Shown: positions 18,454 to 28,063 of the stretch, piece after piece
Layout: each line of letters starts with the position of its first letter
Position numbering within the stretch: the stretch's first letter is position 1
Assembly: GCA_963809815.1 (NCBI GenBank)
Contig: CAWELM010000009.1
Location: 92,820 to 156,819, forward strand
Source of the DNA: CAVVJA01 sp963809815
Lineage (GTDB): Bacteria; Actinomycetota; Actinomycetes; Mycobacteriales; Jatrophihabitantaceae
Direction of reading: 5' to 3'
DNA: 64,000 nt
The notes under the pieces: model-generated
What the model was told of the DNA's origin: nothing
What the model saw: the letters and a program-made list of their open reading frames with translations, nothing else
The model's database searches: none
Made by a program: the position numbers and the translations under genes

Positions 18454-19350
18454 TCATGAGTGTGTTCCGCGCGCCGGAAAGGTACCCAGTGCCGCGACGT
18501 CATACCCGGGCCGGTAGCTGCGGATGTCTGCGCGCCGACTGGCATAGGCGGGCCGGCGGCGCGGCGGCAACCGCCGTACGAATGCCCCACGTGCCCGCAG
18601 GGCACGGTGCACGCCCGCGACCAGCCGACGATTCGGTGGCGGGTAGCCCAGAGCGTCGATCAGCTGCGGATCCATCAGCGCCTGGGCACCACGGCGGACC
18701 CACGAGCTAGGCAGCATCCGTTGCGCCGGGAAGGTGGCCATCAGATCAAGGGTCATATCGGCGATCCGGCGAGAGCTGTCGTTGCGATGAAAGTGTTCGG
18801 CCTCGTAGTCGTCTAGCAGCCGTTCGAAGCAGGCGAGATCGGCGGGGATGTCCCGGATGCCCATCAGCGTCCCCAGCCGCTGGTAGTAGGCGACGCTCGC
18901 GCGCAGCTCGACATCGGTGAGATGCCGCCAGCCGTAGTCCCGTAGCCAGCGCACCGGGACGACGACGAACGCGGCGAGCACGTAGCGCAGGTCGTCATTG
19001 CAGATCGGGTACGAGCCGTGCATCTGGTTCATCCGGCGGATCGCGGCTCGGCCGGTGGGGTGATCGAATCCGTGCTCAAGCACCGCGTCGAGGATGAGAA
19101 CCGTCTCGTCGTAACGCTTCTGCACCCGAGCGGTGAACTCCCCGCTGCGGTGCAGCAGTTCCCCGATACTCGGCACGGCATAGGTCCGGAATAGCGCGAA
19201 GCTCAACGCCTGGTAGATGTCCCACGGAAACTCCAGCGTCGCCAGCTGCCGATAGATCTCGTGGTAGTCGATGTCGGGGTCACGCCGGGACAATGCATCG
19301 CGCCGCGCGTATCGCCGACCACGTCGATCCAGGACTGGCACCGTACCCAC
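18454..19350 (-). CDS. MpaB/DUF2236-type oxygenase family protein
   Basis: A 298-residue alpha-helical protein of the DUF2236 family, which includes the fungal oxygenase MpaB and rubber oxygenase-like latex-clearing proteins. Matches include ALSFALFRTYAVPSIGELLH, RAAIRRMNQMHG, the stretch YVLAAFVVVPVRWLRDYGWR and the closing PPRRRPAYASRRADIRSY. Members bind b-type heme or iron through conserved His residues. Candidate ligands here are the His of RMNQMHG and those near EHFHRND. The substrate is unknown. It is unlinked to its neighbours and lies beside an integrase remnant. Confidence 0.85.
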   Translation of the reverse strand: MGTVPVLDRRGRRYARRDALSRRDPDIDYHEIYRQLATLEFPWDIYQALSFALFRTYAVPSIGELLHRSGEFTARVQKRYDETVLILDAVLEHGFDHPTGRAAIRRMNQMHGSYPICNDDLRYVLAAFVVVPVRWLRDYGWRHLTDVELRASVAYYQRLGTLMGIRDIPADLACFERLLDDYEAEHFHRNDSSRRIADMTLDLMATFPAQRMLPSSWVRRGAQALMDPQLIDALGYPPPNRRLVAGVHRALRARGAFVRRLPPRRRPAYASRRADIRSYRPGYDVAALGTFPARGTHS

Positions 19351-19946
19351 CGGGCACCTCCGAACCGCCAGATGACCCGGCTAAGTCTAGATTTCCCTCG
19401 TGCAGGTCGCCGCGCCGGTGCGAACAATCGCATCGCGATCTGCCCAGCGTCCCTCTCACCGCACGTGCGACGGTGCAGCGCGCGTTCCGTTATCTCGAGC
19501 CGCTTTTCGATGTTTCCGCCGGGGCTTTCGATGCCATTTGATCTTGGTTTGAGGCGGGTTATCTACAGGGTGTCGCCGCGGTCGCGGTAACTGTCGGACA
19601 CGACCGGGACAGGTTGTACACCTTCTTCTTCGCTGCGTTCTTCAATGATCCCGGCGATAAGCGGGTCGAGATCGATCGCTGGCCAGCCGAGCGTTCGTCT
19701 TGTCATAGCCGGCCGATGGCAGGGTTTCATGGCGCCTCAGCCCGAGCTCCGCTTCGCGCCAGCGCGGCGGCCAGTACTGGACCCACCCGAACAACCGCGC
19801 AAGCATGCACTCGATCTAGCGTCGGCGGTTACGGCGTTGACATGTCTACGCCGCAGAAATCCCTGAAATACAAGGCGATCACACCGATCGCTTGAGATAA
19901 CCGATCTGGCCGCTCGGCGAGGTGCTGACCACGGTGTTCAAGCCGC
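19351..19946. other. Intergenic stretch with nothing recognised
   Basis: About 600 bases. Frames on both strands are short and of unlikely composition, with Arg/Pro/Ser-rich translations. I see no promoter, repeat or gene fragment I can support. Confidence 0.4.
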
Positions 19947-20162
19947 TCAGATCGATCGTTCAGCGCGGCCGAGCGCCGAGGCGCGCATTGCTACTGTCCA
20001 GCGGATGCGTGGCGTCACGAAGGCCTGGGTGCGGCCGCGCCGCAGTTTGTATCGCAACGTACGGGCCGGTACGGCGCGAGCCCGACGATAGGACTCTGCG
20101 TCCCGCAGCAAACGCTGGACTCGATGGTCGGCTTCGGTTTGGGCGAAGAGTTCGGGAAGCAT
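19947..20162 (-). CDS. Small basic hypothetical protein
   Basis: A 71-residue protein starting MLPELFAQTEADHRVQRLLR and continuing DAESYRRARAVPARTLRYKL. The first 45 residues form an Arg/Glu-rich helix typical of small uncharacterised actinobacterial proteins. The ATG at 20162 is preceded by GGGAGGTGATC, one of the best ribosome sites in the window, which is the main support. It lies 6 bases after the maoC-like stop on the same strand, as the last gene of that operon. The last 25 residues look less natural, so the C-terminus may be altered. Confidence 0.5.
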   Translation of the reverse strand: MLPELFAQTEADHRVQRLLRDAESYRRARAVPARTLRYKLRRGRTQAFVTPRIRWTVAMRASALGRAERSI

Positions 20163-20167
20163 GTTGA

Positions 20168-20623
20168 TCACCTCCCTCGGTTCGCTGTCGCCGGAGATCG
20201 TTCGACGGGAACGCGATACACGTGTGCGTCGCCGTCCAGGACGACGACGCCATCGCTGTTGGTGACCGTGGTACGGACCCGGACCACCGGCTTGGTGGCG
20301 TGCCGCTCGAGCACCTCGACCTCGGCGGTGATCTCGTCACCCGGCCGTACCGGCGTGCGGAAGCTCCACGCCGTCCGTAGGAACACGCTGCCTGGTCCGG
20401 GTAGGTCCTCGGCGACAACGGCGTTGAGGAGGCCGGACGTCACGCCACCCTGCACGATGAGCCCGCCGAACCGGGTGCCGGCGGCGAGCTGCTCGTCGTA
20501 GTGCAATGGGTTGCGGTCTCCGGTCAGCTCGGTGAACAGTTCGATGTCGCGGCGCGACACGATGCGGCTGCGCCGGGCGCTGCTACCGACTGCCGGCATC
20601 ATCGTCGTGAGCCTTACGGTCAT
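20168..20623 (-). CDS. MaoC-like hydratase
   Basis: A 151-residue single hot-dog-fold protein. The hydratase motif is FTELTGDRNPLHYDEQLAAG, with the catalytic Asp and His of the (D/N)xNPLHxD pattern, followed by FGGLIVQGGVTSGLL. Such proteins hydrate (R)-specific enoyl-CoA thioesters or dehydrate the hydroxyacyl forms. ATG 20623 overlaps the stop of the osmC-like gene by four bases (ATGA), so it is translationally coupled. The open frame continues upstream to 21067 but that part is the osmC gene in another frame. Confidence 0.88.
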   Translation of the reverse strand: MTVRLTTMMPAVGSSARRSRIVSRRDIELFTELTGDRNPLHYDEQLAAGTRFGGLIVQGGVTSGLLNAVVAEDLPGPGSVFLRTAWSFRTPVRPGDEITAEVEVLERHATKPVVRVRTTVTNSDGVVVLDGDAHVYRVPVERSPATANRGR

Positions 20624-21189
20624 TCGGTCACGATCTCGATGCTGACCGGCACCTGGTTGGTGATGACGTCGAATACGGCCGAGCGGGCCCGGGACTGTTC
20701 GACGATCTCGCGCAGCGTCTCGGCCGGGGCGTCGCCCTTGACCGTGAACCGCACGGTGATGTTCTGGTAGCCGTTGCGGACGTCCGGGTTGAGGCCGAGG
20801 ATGCCGTTGAGGTCGATGTCGCCGGCGACGGTGGAGTGCACTTCGGTGAGCTGAACGCCGCGGGCGGCGGCGATGTTGGCCAGCCCAGCGGTCAGGCAGG
20901 CGGCCAGCGCGTGCAGCACGTACTCGACCGGGGTGGGCCCGTTGTCGCGGCCGACAAGCACCGCCGGGTGGTCGGCGTCGAAGTGGAAGCTGCGTTCGTG
21001 GGTGCGCTCCTCGCCGACTCCGTAGAAGCCGTCGATGGTGCTGCGGTTGTGGGTTCCGCGCAGCCACTGGTTGCGGGCCCGGAACTGGAATCGGGCCGCC
21101 TCGGGTGCGGCCTTGACCGCGTCGAGGGTGGCGAACAGGGTGGCGGTGTCGACACCGTTGCGGGTCGACTCGTTGACGGTGCTGGTCAT
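20620..21189 (-). CDS. OsmC-family peroxiredoxin-like protein
   Basis: A 189-residue OsmC/Ohr-fold protein. The core EYVLHALAACLTAGLANIAA contains the second redox cysteine of the family (ALAACLT). The first active-site Cys of Ohr and OsmC is not seen at its usual place, where NPDVRNGYQN appears, so it belongs to the broader OsmC-like group without clear peroxidase activity. It begins with ATG 21189 about 45 bases after the flavin monooxygenase stop and overlaps the maoC gene. The operon therefore reads monooxygenase, OsmC-like, MaoC-like and small protein, which suggests oxidation of an acyl or aromatic substrate. Confidence 0.88.
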   Translation of the reverse strand: MTSTVNESTRNGVDTATLFATLDAVKAAPEAARFQFRARNQWLRGTHNRSTIDGFYGVGEERTHERSFHFDADHPAVLVGRDNGPTPVEYVLHALAACLTAGLANIAAARGVQLTEVHSTVAGDIDLNGILGLNPDVRNGYQNITVRFTVKGDAPAETLREIVEQSRARSAVFDVITNQVPVSIEIVTE

Positions 21190-21234
21190 TGCGGTTCTCC
21201 CTTGTGTTGTGCGCCGTCTGCGGCGCGTTGCGGG

Positions 21235-22439
21235 TTATGCGGTGGCGAGCTGGTGCTCGTCGTCGGTTACCAGGGGTGGCCGGGCCGCCAACTCGGCAGC
21301 CTCGGCGTCGAGGGCGCGGGCGAGTGTCTTCTGCAGCGCGACGAACTGCGCAGGTGGCGGGTAGCCGGCCAGCGCGACGGTCAGCTCGAAGACCCTGCGC
21401 AACGCGCGATCACGCCGACGCTGGTATCCGGCCAGCGCGGTGTCCGGGTCGACGTCGCCTCGCAGCGCCTGGTGCAGAGCGGTCGCGAGCAGTTCGGCGT
21501 CCCGGTAGGCGTCGGACAGGCCGTGGCCGGTGACCGCGTCCCGGTGGTAGCCGGCGTCGCCGACCAGGGCCCAGCCCGGGCCGTGGGCCCGGCGCAGGTA
21601 GTTCGGCGTGCGCAGACATGCCGCTGACGGGTGACGTGCGGCGTCCGGTGCGCAGGCGCGCCGCCAGTTCGGGCGCGGTTCGATGCAGGTACGCGGTGAA
21701 GGCGTCCTCGCGGGATGCCGCGGCGCGGCGCGCCGCGCGGGCGTCCTCGGTGGGGCTGCAGATCCAGACGCAGGCCTCGCCGTGATGCGTGGGGAAGACC
21801 CCGGTGAGGGCCCGGTCGGCGACGATCAGTTCGATGCCCGGCCAGGGCAGGCCTGCGAAGTACGCGTACTGCACGGCGCCCGGGGCTCCCCGGTTCTCGA
21901 TGACCTCGGCGCCCACCGCCCGGGCCACTCGCGAGCCGAGCCCGTCCGCGCCGACGACGTACCGGGCGGCAAGGTCGACCGGCGCACCGCTGCGGTCGTG
22001 TCCGTACACCCCGACGGCGCGACCGGCATCGTCGAGGTGCACGCCCTCGACCGTGACCCCGAACCGCACGTCCGCGCCGGCCGCGGCCGCGGCCTCCGCC
22101 ACGAGCGTGTCGAGAATGTAGCGACGCGGCGCGACGAGCAGATCGACCCCGGCGCTGTGTCTTCACCGCGCGGGTGACCGACCCACTCGGGGTGCTGAAC
22201 GTGACCTGGCGCAGGGCCGGGGCCCCGCTGCTGAGGACCGCGTCGAGCAGTCCCCAGCGGCGCAGTTGCACCACGCCGGGCCGGGCGATCTGATGCGTCG
22301 ACAGCGTGTCGCTCGGCAAGGCGTTCCGGTCGACCAGGACGACGTCGTGTCCCTGCCTGGCCAGCAGGAGCGCGGTGGCCGCGCCGGCGGCTCGGGCCCC
22401 GACGACCACGACGTCGTGGCGGTGGCGTTGCGACTGCAT
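21235..22439 (-). pseudogene. FAD-dependent monooxygenase, two frameshifts
   Basis: Read through two shifts, this gives a 400-residue flavin monooxygenase of the PHBH or geranylgeranyl-reductase type. It has an FAD motif VVVVGARAAGAATALLLARQ, the GD motif in ALVGDAGYHRDAVTGHGLS, and a closing TLARALDAEAAELAARP. One extra base near 22160 separates VTRAVK from AGVDLLVAPRRYILD. A second near 21616 separates TSPVSGM from LRTPNYLRRAHGPG. Elsewhere all three segments read cleanly, so the gene is either very recently broken or affected by sequence errors. ATG 22439 is 123 bases from the divergent regulator start. Confidence 0.85.
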
Positions 22440-22561
22440 GGCAAGTTTGTACTGCGGCGGCGACATCCACCGGATCCGTCGCCGGTACCGACATCGGGCG
22501 CGGAGGATACCGAGATCGGGCGTCGATGCTGCTACCGAGACGCCGATGCGACAATCCGGGG

Positions 22562-25180
22562 GTGAGCCGAGGGGCGATCCTCGAACGCGAGCGGGAGCTC
22601 GAGGCACTCGGCGCTGCGGCCGAGGAGGCCAGGGCTGGAGACGGCTCGGTCGTGCTCATCGTCGGCGAGGCCGGGATCGGCAAGTCGAGCCTGGTGGACG
22701 CCGTGGGCTCGGTACTGCCGGCCGGGACGCGCCTGCTCATCGGCTACTGCGACGATCTCGCCACGCCACGAGTGCTGGGCCCACTGCGGGACCTGACGGG
22801 CAGCGTGGGAAGCGCGCTGACGCGCGCGCTCGAAGCCGGTGACCGGAGTCGGGTCAGCGACGCCCTGCGGGCCGAGCTGGACCGGCCGGAGCAGCCGACC
22901 GTCCTCGTCGTCGAGGACGTTCACTGGGCCGACGAGGCGACCCTGGATGTGCTGAGGTTCCTGGTCCGGCGGATCGCCAGCCTGCCGGCCGTGCTGGTGC
23001 TGACCTACCGGGACGTCGAGCTGGCCTGGGACCATCCGCTGCAGCAACTGCTCGGTCTGGCCGCCGGTACGCCGCGGCTGCGGCGCTTGACGCCGGCGCG
23101 GCTGTCCGCAGCTGCCGTGCGCCAATTGGGTGCGCACACCGGGATGGACAGCGAGCAGGTGTTCGCGGTCACCTCCGGCAATCCGTTCTTCGTCGCGGCG
23201 ATACTCGCGTCCGGCGACGCCGGCGGGGTGCCGCACACCGTTGCAGAGGCGGTACGGGCCAGGCTCGGCGATCTTGACAGGCCCACCCGGGACGCCGTCG
23301 AGCAGCTTGCGGTGATTCCTTCCGCGGCGGAGCGATGGCTCGTGGAGGCGGTCGTGCCGAGGGGTCTGGCCTCGCTCACTGTGGCCGAACGGCGCGGCGT
23401 GCTGACCGTCTCCCCGACGCGGGTCGCGTTCGCGCACGAGCTGGCCCGCCGGGCCGTCGTCGACTCCATGCCGGCCGCCCGCCGGGTGGCCTGCAACCAG
23501 GCCGTCCTGTCGGCGTTGCTCGATCGCCATGAGGGAGTCGACCTGTCGCGGATCATCCACCACGCTGCGCAGGCCGGCGACGACGACATGATCGTCCGGC
23601 ACGGCCCGGCGGCCGCCCGGGAGGCCGGCGCGGCCGGATCTCACCGCGAGGCCGTCGCGCACTACCGGCTGGTGCTCAATCACCGACACGTGTTCCCGCC
23701 CGACGTGCAGGCCGATCTCCTGGACGAGTACGCGGTCGAGTGCCACACCGTGGGGCTCTCCGACGTCGGTGTCCCGGCGCAGGAGGACGCCGTCCGGCTG
23801 CGCCGAACGCTCGGCGATCCGCGCAAGTTAGGGCTTAGCCTCCGATGGCTGTCGCGAATCCACTGGTGGGCAGGCTCCCGCGCGCAAGCCGAAGCACGCG
23901 GCGCAGAAGCCATCGAGGTTCTCGAGTCCGCGGGCGACCAACGTGCCCTGGCACTGGCCCTGAGCAATCAGTCCCAACTGCACATGTTGGCCGGGCGCCG
24001 GACCGATTGCGTCGCGATCGGCCAGCGCGCCGTCGCAATGGCGCGCGACGTCGGCGACGCCGCAGTGTTGTCGCACGCATTGGACAACGTCGGTACGGCG
24101 TTGTGGGACGACGGCATGCCCGAGGGTCAAGCCATGCTGGAGGAGAGCCTGTCGGTGGCCCTCGAGGCCGGCGAGGTCGAACACGCTTGCCGCGCGTACG
24201 TCAACATCGTCTGGCACCTCATGGACATTCTTGGGTTCACCGAGGCAGACCGCATCCTCGAAGACGCCATCGAGCTGGCGGACGAGGCCGAGTTCGACGG
24301 CTTCCGCCGATACCTCCAGCTGACTCGGAGCATGGTGTACCTGGCGCTCGGCCGGTGGGACGAGGCCGAGCGCGAAATTCAATGGGCGGTCGACGCCGAG
24401 CCGATCATCCGCTGCCCGGCTCTCGTCGTACTCGGTACGGTCCAGGCCCGGCGGGGCCAGGAGGGCGCCACCCAACTGCTCGAACAGGCCTGGGCGATAG
24501 CCCGGCAACTCGGAGAGGCGCAACGCACCGGGCCCGCCGCGGCGGCACTGCTGGAGGCAGCATGGCTGCGAGGAGACGCTTCGCAGGTCGCGTCCGTCGT
24601 GGCGCCGGCCTACGAAGACGTGCGTCGCTTCGGTCGCCTGTCGGCGGCAGCCGAGCTTGGATATCGGATGCGCGCCGCGGACCGGGCCGTGCCGATCAAC
24701 GACTCCGAGCACCCGTACACCCTGCTGGCGCAGGGGCAATGGCGGGAAGCAGCCGAGGCGTGGGGACGCGCCGGCTGCCCGTACGAGCAGGCGCTTGCCC
24801 GCGCCCAGAGCCCCGACCCCGCAGACCTGCTCGCTGCTCTCGCAGCGCTCGACGCCCTGGGCGCCGAGCCGCTGGCGCGCAAGGTACGGCTTCGACTGAG
24901 GGAGCTCGGCGTCAGCCGCATCCCGCGTGGCCGCGTCCAAGCCACACGAGACAACCCGGCCGGACTCACCGAGCGGCAGACCGACGTGATCCGGTTGCTT
25001 TCCGAAGGGCTGACCAACGCCGAAATCGCGGCGCGGCTGGTGTTGTCCGTCCGCACCGTGGACACCCATGTCGGCGCCATCCTGAACAAGCTCGACGCAA
25101 CGACGCGGCGCGACGCCGCAGTCCGCGCGAAAGCCCTGGGACTGCTGGACGCTCAGGCAGGCCCCCATCGAACGAGTTAG
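22562..25180 (+). CDS. LuxR-family regulator with AAA ATPase domain
   Basis: An 872-residue large ATP-binding LuxR (LAL) regulator. The ATPase domain has Walker A GEAGIGKSS (about residues 35-43) and Walker B VLVVEDVHWADEATL. A long TPR-like helical middle region follows, and a C-terminal LuxR helix-turn-helix (LTERQTDVIRLLSEGLTNAE, then IAARLVLSVRTVDTHVGAIL). LALs integrate small-molecule or protein signals and activate nearby operons. GTG 22562 begins at the conserved SRGAILERERELEAL. The divergent flavin monooxygenase operon starts 123 bases away, so it is the likely target. Confidence 0.93.
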   Translation: MSRGAILERERELEALGAAAEEARAGDGSVVLIVGEAGIGKSSLVDAVGSVLPAGTRLLIGYCDDLATPRVLGPLRDLTGSVGSALTRALEAGDRSRVSDALRAELDRPEQPTVLVVEDVHWADEATLDVLRFLVRRIASLPAVLVLTYRDVELAWDHPLQQLLGLAAGTPRLRRLTPARLSAAAVRQLGAHTGMDSEQVFAVTSGNPFFVAAILASGDAGGVPHTVAEAVRARLGDLDRPTRDAVEQLAVIPSAAERWLVEAVVPRGLASLTVAERRGVLTVSPTRVAFAHELARRAVVDSMPAARRVACNQAVLSALLDRHEGVDLSRIIHHAAQAGDDDMIVRHGPAAAREAGAAGSHREAVAHYRLVLNHRHVFPPDVQADLLDEYAVECHTVGLSDVGVPAQEDAVRLRRTLGDPRKLGLSLRWLSRIHWWAGSRAQAEARGAEAIEVLESAGDQRALALALSNQSQLHMLAGRRTDCVAIGQRAVAMARDVGDAAVLSHALDNVGTALWDDGMPEGQAMLEESLSVALEAGEVEHACRAYVNIVWHLMDILGFTEADRILEDAIELADEAEFDGFRRYLQLTRSMVYLALGRWDEAEREIQWAVDAEPIIRCPALVVLGTVQARRGQEGATQLLEQAWAIARQLGEAQRTGPAAAALLEAAWLRGDASQVASVVAPAYEDVRRFGRLSAAAELGYRMRAADRAVPINDSEHPYTLLAQGQWREAAEAWGRAGCPYEQALARAQSPDPADLLAALAALDALGAEPLARKVRLRLRELGVSRIPRGRVQATRDNPAGLTERQTDVIRLLSEGLTNAEIAARLVLSVRTVDTHVGAILNKLDATTRRDAAVRAKALGLLDAQAGPHRTS

Positions 25181-25621
25181 CCGCACCGCGGTGCCAACCG
25201 AGCGGGTCGCCGACCGCCGGCGAAACAACACGCCGATCCGGTCGTGTCAGACCCGCAAACGCAGACAAGCTGGCGCTTATATCGACGCCCGCAAAGACAC
25301 ATCCGACACTGTGCAGACGCGCACAGAATCGACGTTGTGGTTATGCAGATGGGTCGTCGCTGATTCATATGCGCGCCATCGGCCGACGAACCCAGGACGC
25401 GCATTTCGACAGCTCGCGAACGCATACGTGAGCGGCGTGACCGGTCGAGTTGCTCTTGAACGCGATCGTCCGGTGGACGGTCGCTGCGATCAATCCGTGC
25501 GCGCACCGGTCAGCGGTTGCCGTCGTACCAGGCCGGCACCCGCAACGCTCGTAGCGTGTTCCAGCGGCTGGGCGTCCCATCACCGTTCTCCAGTGGGAAG
25601 TGCACCGCACCACGGTGGGTG
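25181..25621. other. Intergenic stretch, mostly empty
   Basis: About 440 bases. In its right-hand part a minus-strand frame ends in GTPSRWNTLRALRVPAWY before a stop near 25515. This resembles the C-terminus of several actinobacterial hypothetical proteins and may be debris. Otherwise I see nothing. Confidence 0.35.
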
Positions 25622-26032
25622 TCACCCGCTGGCCCACAGCCCGAGCCGCAGTATCAACACCATCACCGCGTAATCGCGACGGCCGACCGCCCGTCGCCGG
25701 TCGCATCCACGCAGCAGCGCCCGCGTTTGGGGCCTCGGTGAGTCCCTGCGGTAGTAGTGATCGTTGCCGCCCGGCCAGCGGCAGGACCGCGGCCGCAGGT
25801 CGGTCTCGATCAGCCCGGCAACGTGGCCGTAACGCAGGAACGCCCGCAGCGCGCAACCGTAGCGCCGCACCGTCGCCAGCGACCGGCCGTCCACCTCGCC
25901 TAGCACGGCGTGCGATACCTTGGCAGCGGTCAACTCGCGCAGGCTGCTCGCATCACCACGGCCCGCGACGAACCGGCGAACGTCTGTCACATAGGCATCA
26001 ATGGTGTGTCGTGACGGGGACGGCCCTGACAC
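25622..26032 (-). pseudogene. Tyrosine integrase remnant lacking catalytic domain
   Basis: 137 codons remain. The start (SRHTIDAYVTDVRRFVAGRG) and SLATVRRYGCALRAFLRYG are the core-binding N-terminal domain of XerC/D-type recombinases. The stretch RRDYAVMVLILRLGL is the beginning of the catalytic domain, where Arg-I should follow in LGLRAGE. The frame ends there (LGLWASG). The His-x-x-Arg and Tyr parts are absent downstream, so it cannot recombine. With the plus-strand remnant at 18.2 kb, it brackets the 18-26 kb region. Confidence 0.72.
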
Positions 26033-26150
26033 TAGGGCCTAATACCTGCCTGATGACTCCGCCGCCTCGCACTCGGTTGGACCGCATCGAAACCGCGATG
26101 GCAGGCTCTGCTTGGTGCGCAGTCCTGCTCGTCCTCTGGGAGATACCGCG

Positions 26151-26558
26151 ATGACCACTCAAGACGCACGTGCTGCCTACGCGGCAGCGATTGAAACCGC
26201 TGCAGACCTGATCGGCGCGCGGCTTGAACCGTACGTCGAGCCCGGGCCGGGCGAACCCGGCAACGCCCGCGACTTCACCCGCCTGGCAACGGTTCACACG
26301 TTTGGCGACGCATGGCCCCGGACAGAAGTGCTCGACCTACGAACCCGCGCGCTGATATCGGTGACCATCGCAGCTGTACTCGGCACGCTCGAGCCACTGC
26401 GGGGTCAACTGCACATCGCTCTTCACAACGGGGTTTCTCCTGAACAGATCGTGGAAACGTTCATTCAGATCGAGGCCTACGCCGGCGCCGCGCGCGCTTT
26501 CGACAGCTACCGAATCGCCCGTGAGGTTTTCGCCGAACACAGCGCTGCGACGTCCTGA
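26151..26558 (+). CDS. Carboxymuconolactone decarboxylase-like protein
   Basis: A 135-residue CMD-fold protein. LDLRTRALISVTIAAVLGTL and LHIALHNGVSPEQIVETFIQ are the two conserved helices of the family. The catalytic CxxC or CxxH pair of AhpD-like members is absent (GTLEPLRGQLHIAL), so it resembles the decarboxylase branch. It may act on gamma-lactone or related intermediates. The start ATG 26151 was chosen over an upstream in-frame ATG because the family begins there. The following aldo/keto reductase lies 250 bases downstream on the same strand. Confidence 0.85.
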   Translation: MTTQDARAAYAAAIETAADLIGARLEPYVEPGPGEPGNARDFTRLATVHTFGDAWPRTEVLDLRTRALISVTIAAVLGTLEPLRGQLHIALHNGVSPEQIVETFIQIEAYAGAARAFDSYRIAREVFAEHSAATS

Positions 26559-26808
26559 GCTGCCACCGAAAGCAAGCCAGCTGCTCGATCGGGGTGTGCC
26601 ATACGGCATCCCACGCCCACGGCTTCATGAGAGGGACCAAGCGCTAACGCGCTTCGCCGAGCCGCGCCGAGCTGGGCACGGCTGCCGCGCTCCGGGGCTG
26701 CGACGCTGGCGCGCATGCGGGTGTGGCAGTTCCTGGCACGTCGGGTCATCCGGGATGGTGGCACGATCCGTAGGGAGGCACACATCGCCGATCGAAGGAG
26801 CCATTCTG

Positions 26809-27678
26809 ATGGAGCGACGCAGGCTCGGCCGACTGGGACACGACAGTTCGGTGCTGATCTACGGGGCGGCGGCCCTGTCGGAGATCGATCAGGACGCTGC
26901 TGATGGATCGGTGCAGCAGGCGCTCGAGGCCGGCATCAACCACTTTGACGTGGCGGCCAGCTACGGCGATGCGGAACTTCGCCTGGGTCCATGGATGAGC
27001 CGCATTCGCGATCAGATCTTTCTTGCCACCAAGGTGGAGGAACGCGCGGCGGACCGCGCATGGGCGTCGATCAACAACTCGCTGGAACGGCTGCGGATCG
27101 ACCGGGTCGACCTGTTGCAGCTGCACTCGGTCGGTGATCTGCCAACGCTCGACTCCGTGACGCGTTCTGGTGGGGCCCTTGAGTCCGCGGTGCGGGCGAT
27201 GGACGAGGGCATGGTCGGCGCGATTGGCATCACCGGCCACGGTCGTGCGGCCGCCGCTACCCACCTGGAAGGTTTACGCCGCTATCCGTTCGCGACCGTG
27301 CTGACGCCGCTCAATCCGGTGCTTTGGGGCGAGGACGAGTTCCGCTTCGCTTATGGCGCGCTCGTAGACGAGGTGCGCCGTCAGGACGTCGGGCTGATGA
27401 CGATCAAGACCGTGGCTCGTCGTAACTGGGCTGATCCGCAAGGTGAGCACCGCTATGCAACCTGGTACGAGCCGTTGGATGAGGCCGAGCGCATCCGCGC
27501 CGCGGTGTCGTGGGTGCTGTCACACGATGAGATCACCGGCCTGGCGACGGCGGGTGACATCCGGCTGCTCGGCATGATCATCGCGGCGGAACGCGATCGC
27601 CTGGACACCGCCGCCGCGGAGGAAGTGCTGCGCGACGACGCGGAGTATGCCTCGCCGTTCCTCGCCATGCCGTTCTGA
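26809..27678 (+). CDS. Aldo/keto reductase
   Basis: A 289-residue (alpha/beta)8 oxidoreductase. The catalytic tetrad is visible: Asp and Tyr in INHFDVAASYGD, Lys in FLATKVEE and His in LLQLHSVGD. NADPH-binding features near the C-terminus (GLATAGDIRLLG) fit the family. It reduces aldehydes or ketones in the cytoplasm. ATG 26809 is preceded by GAAGGAG at good spacing; the long open frame upstream is non-coding. The substrate is unknown. Confidence 0.9.
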   Translation: MERRRLGRLGHDSSVLIYGAAALSEIDQDAADGSVQQALEAGINHFDVAASYGDAELRLGPWMSRIRDQIFLATKVEERAADRAWASINNSLERLRIDRVDLLQLHSVGDLPTLDSVTRSGGALESAVRAMDEGMVGAIGITGHGRAAAATHLEGLRRYPFATVLTPLNPVLWGEDEFRFAYGALVDEVRRQDVGLMTIKTVARRNWADPQGEHRYATWYEPLDEAERIRAAVSWVLSHDEITGLATAGDIRLLGMIIAAERDRLDTAAAEEVLRDDAEYASPFLAMPF

Positions 27679-28063
27679 TTCGTCGATCAGTATCGACACG
27701 ACCCCACAGGTTGCGGACGGCGTCGCGGCTGAGCGCACCAGACAAGATCAAGCCCGGGAAACGGCGTTGAACTGCTCGCCCGGGTTCGTGCAACCAGGCC
27801 AGACATGGCGATCGTCGATATTCGGATGCCACCGGCGCATGCGACCGAGGGCCTGGACGCGGCGCGGGTAATCCGCCGGAAATTGCCGGAAACGGCCGTC
27901 ATTGTGCTGTCCGCGCACGTCGAGATAGACGGCCAGCGCCGAAGACCCCGATCTCATCGTGACCATCGGTGGGCCGCTCGCCGGTGCTAGACCGCGCCGC
28001 TTGCTCCGCGCGACCATGGATCGGCGAGACGGTGCGGCCTCGCCGAAGTCAGTGGGGGTGTGC
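27679..28063. other. Intergenic stretch with response-regulator fragment
   Basis: About 385 bases. A receiver-domain remnant is present (27760-27927, listed). The rest, up to the SnoaL-like gene, shows nothing I can support. Confidence 0.45.
27760..27927 (+). pseudogene. Response-regulator receiver domain fragment
   Basis: The frame reads NGVELLARVRATRPDMAIVD, then IRMPPAHATEGLDAARVIRR and AVIVLSAHVE. This is the phosphoacceptor region of NarL-type receivers, where Asp in VDIRMPP is the phosphorylation site. The N-terminal strand and the LuxR-type output domain are missing, and similarity is lost just after the HVE segment. It is a clear remnant of a two-component regulator gene. Confidence 0.7.

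Noticed and set aside
20624..21067. N-terminal extension of the MaoC-like gene
   Set aside because: This part is the osmC-like gene in another frame, and the ATGA overlap at 20620-20623 gives a natural start.
23845..25431. 528-codon plus-strand frame inside the LuxR-type regulator
   Set aside because: Out-of-frame shadow, Arg-rich; the real frame has Walker motifs and a C-terminal HTH.
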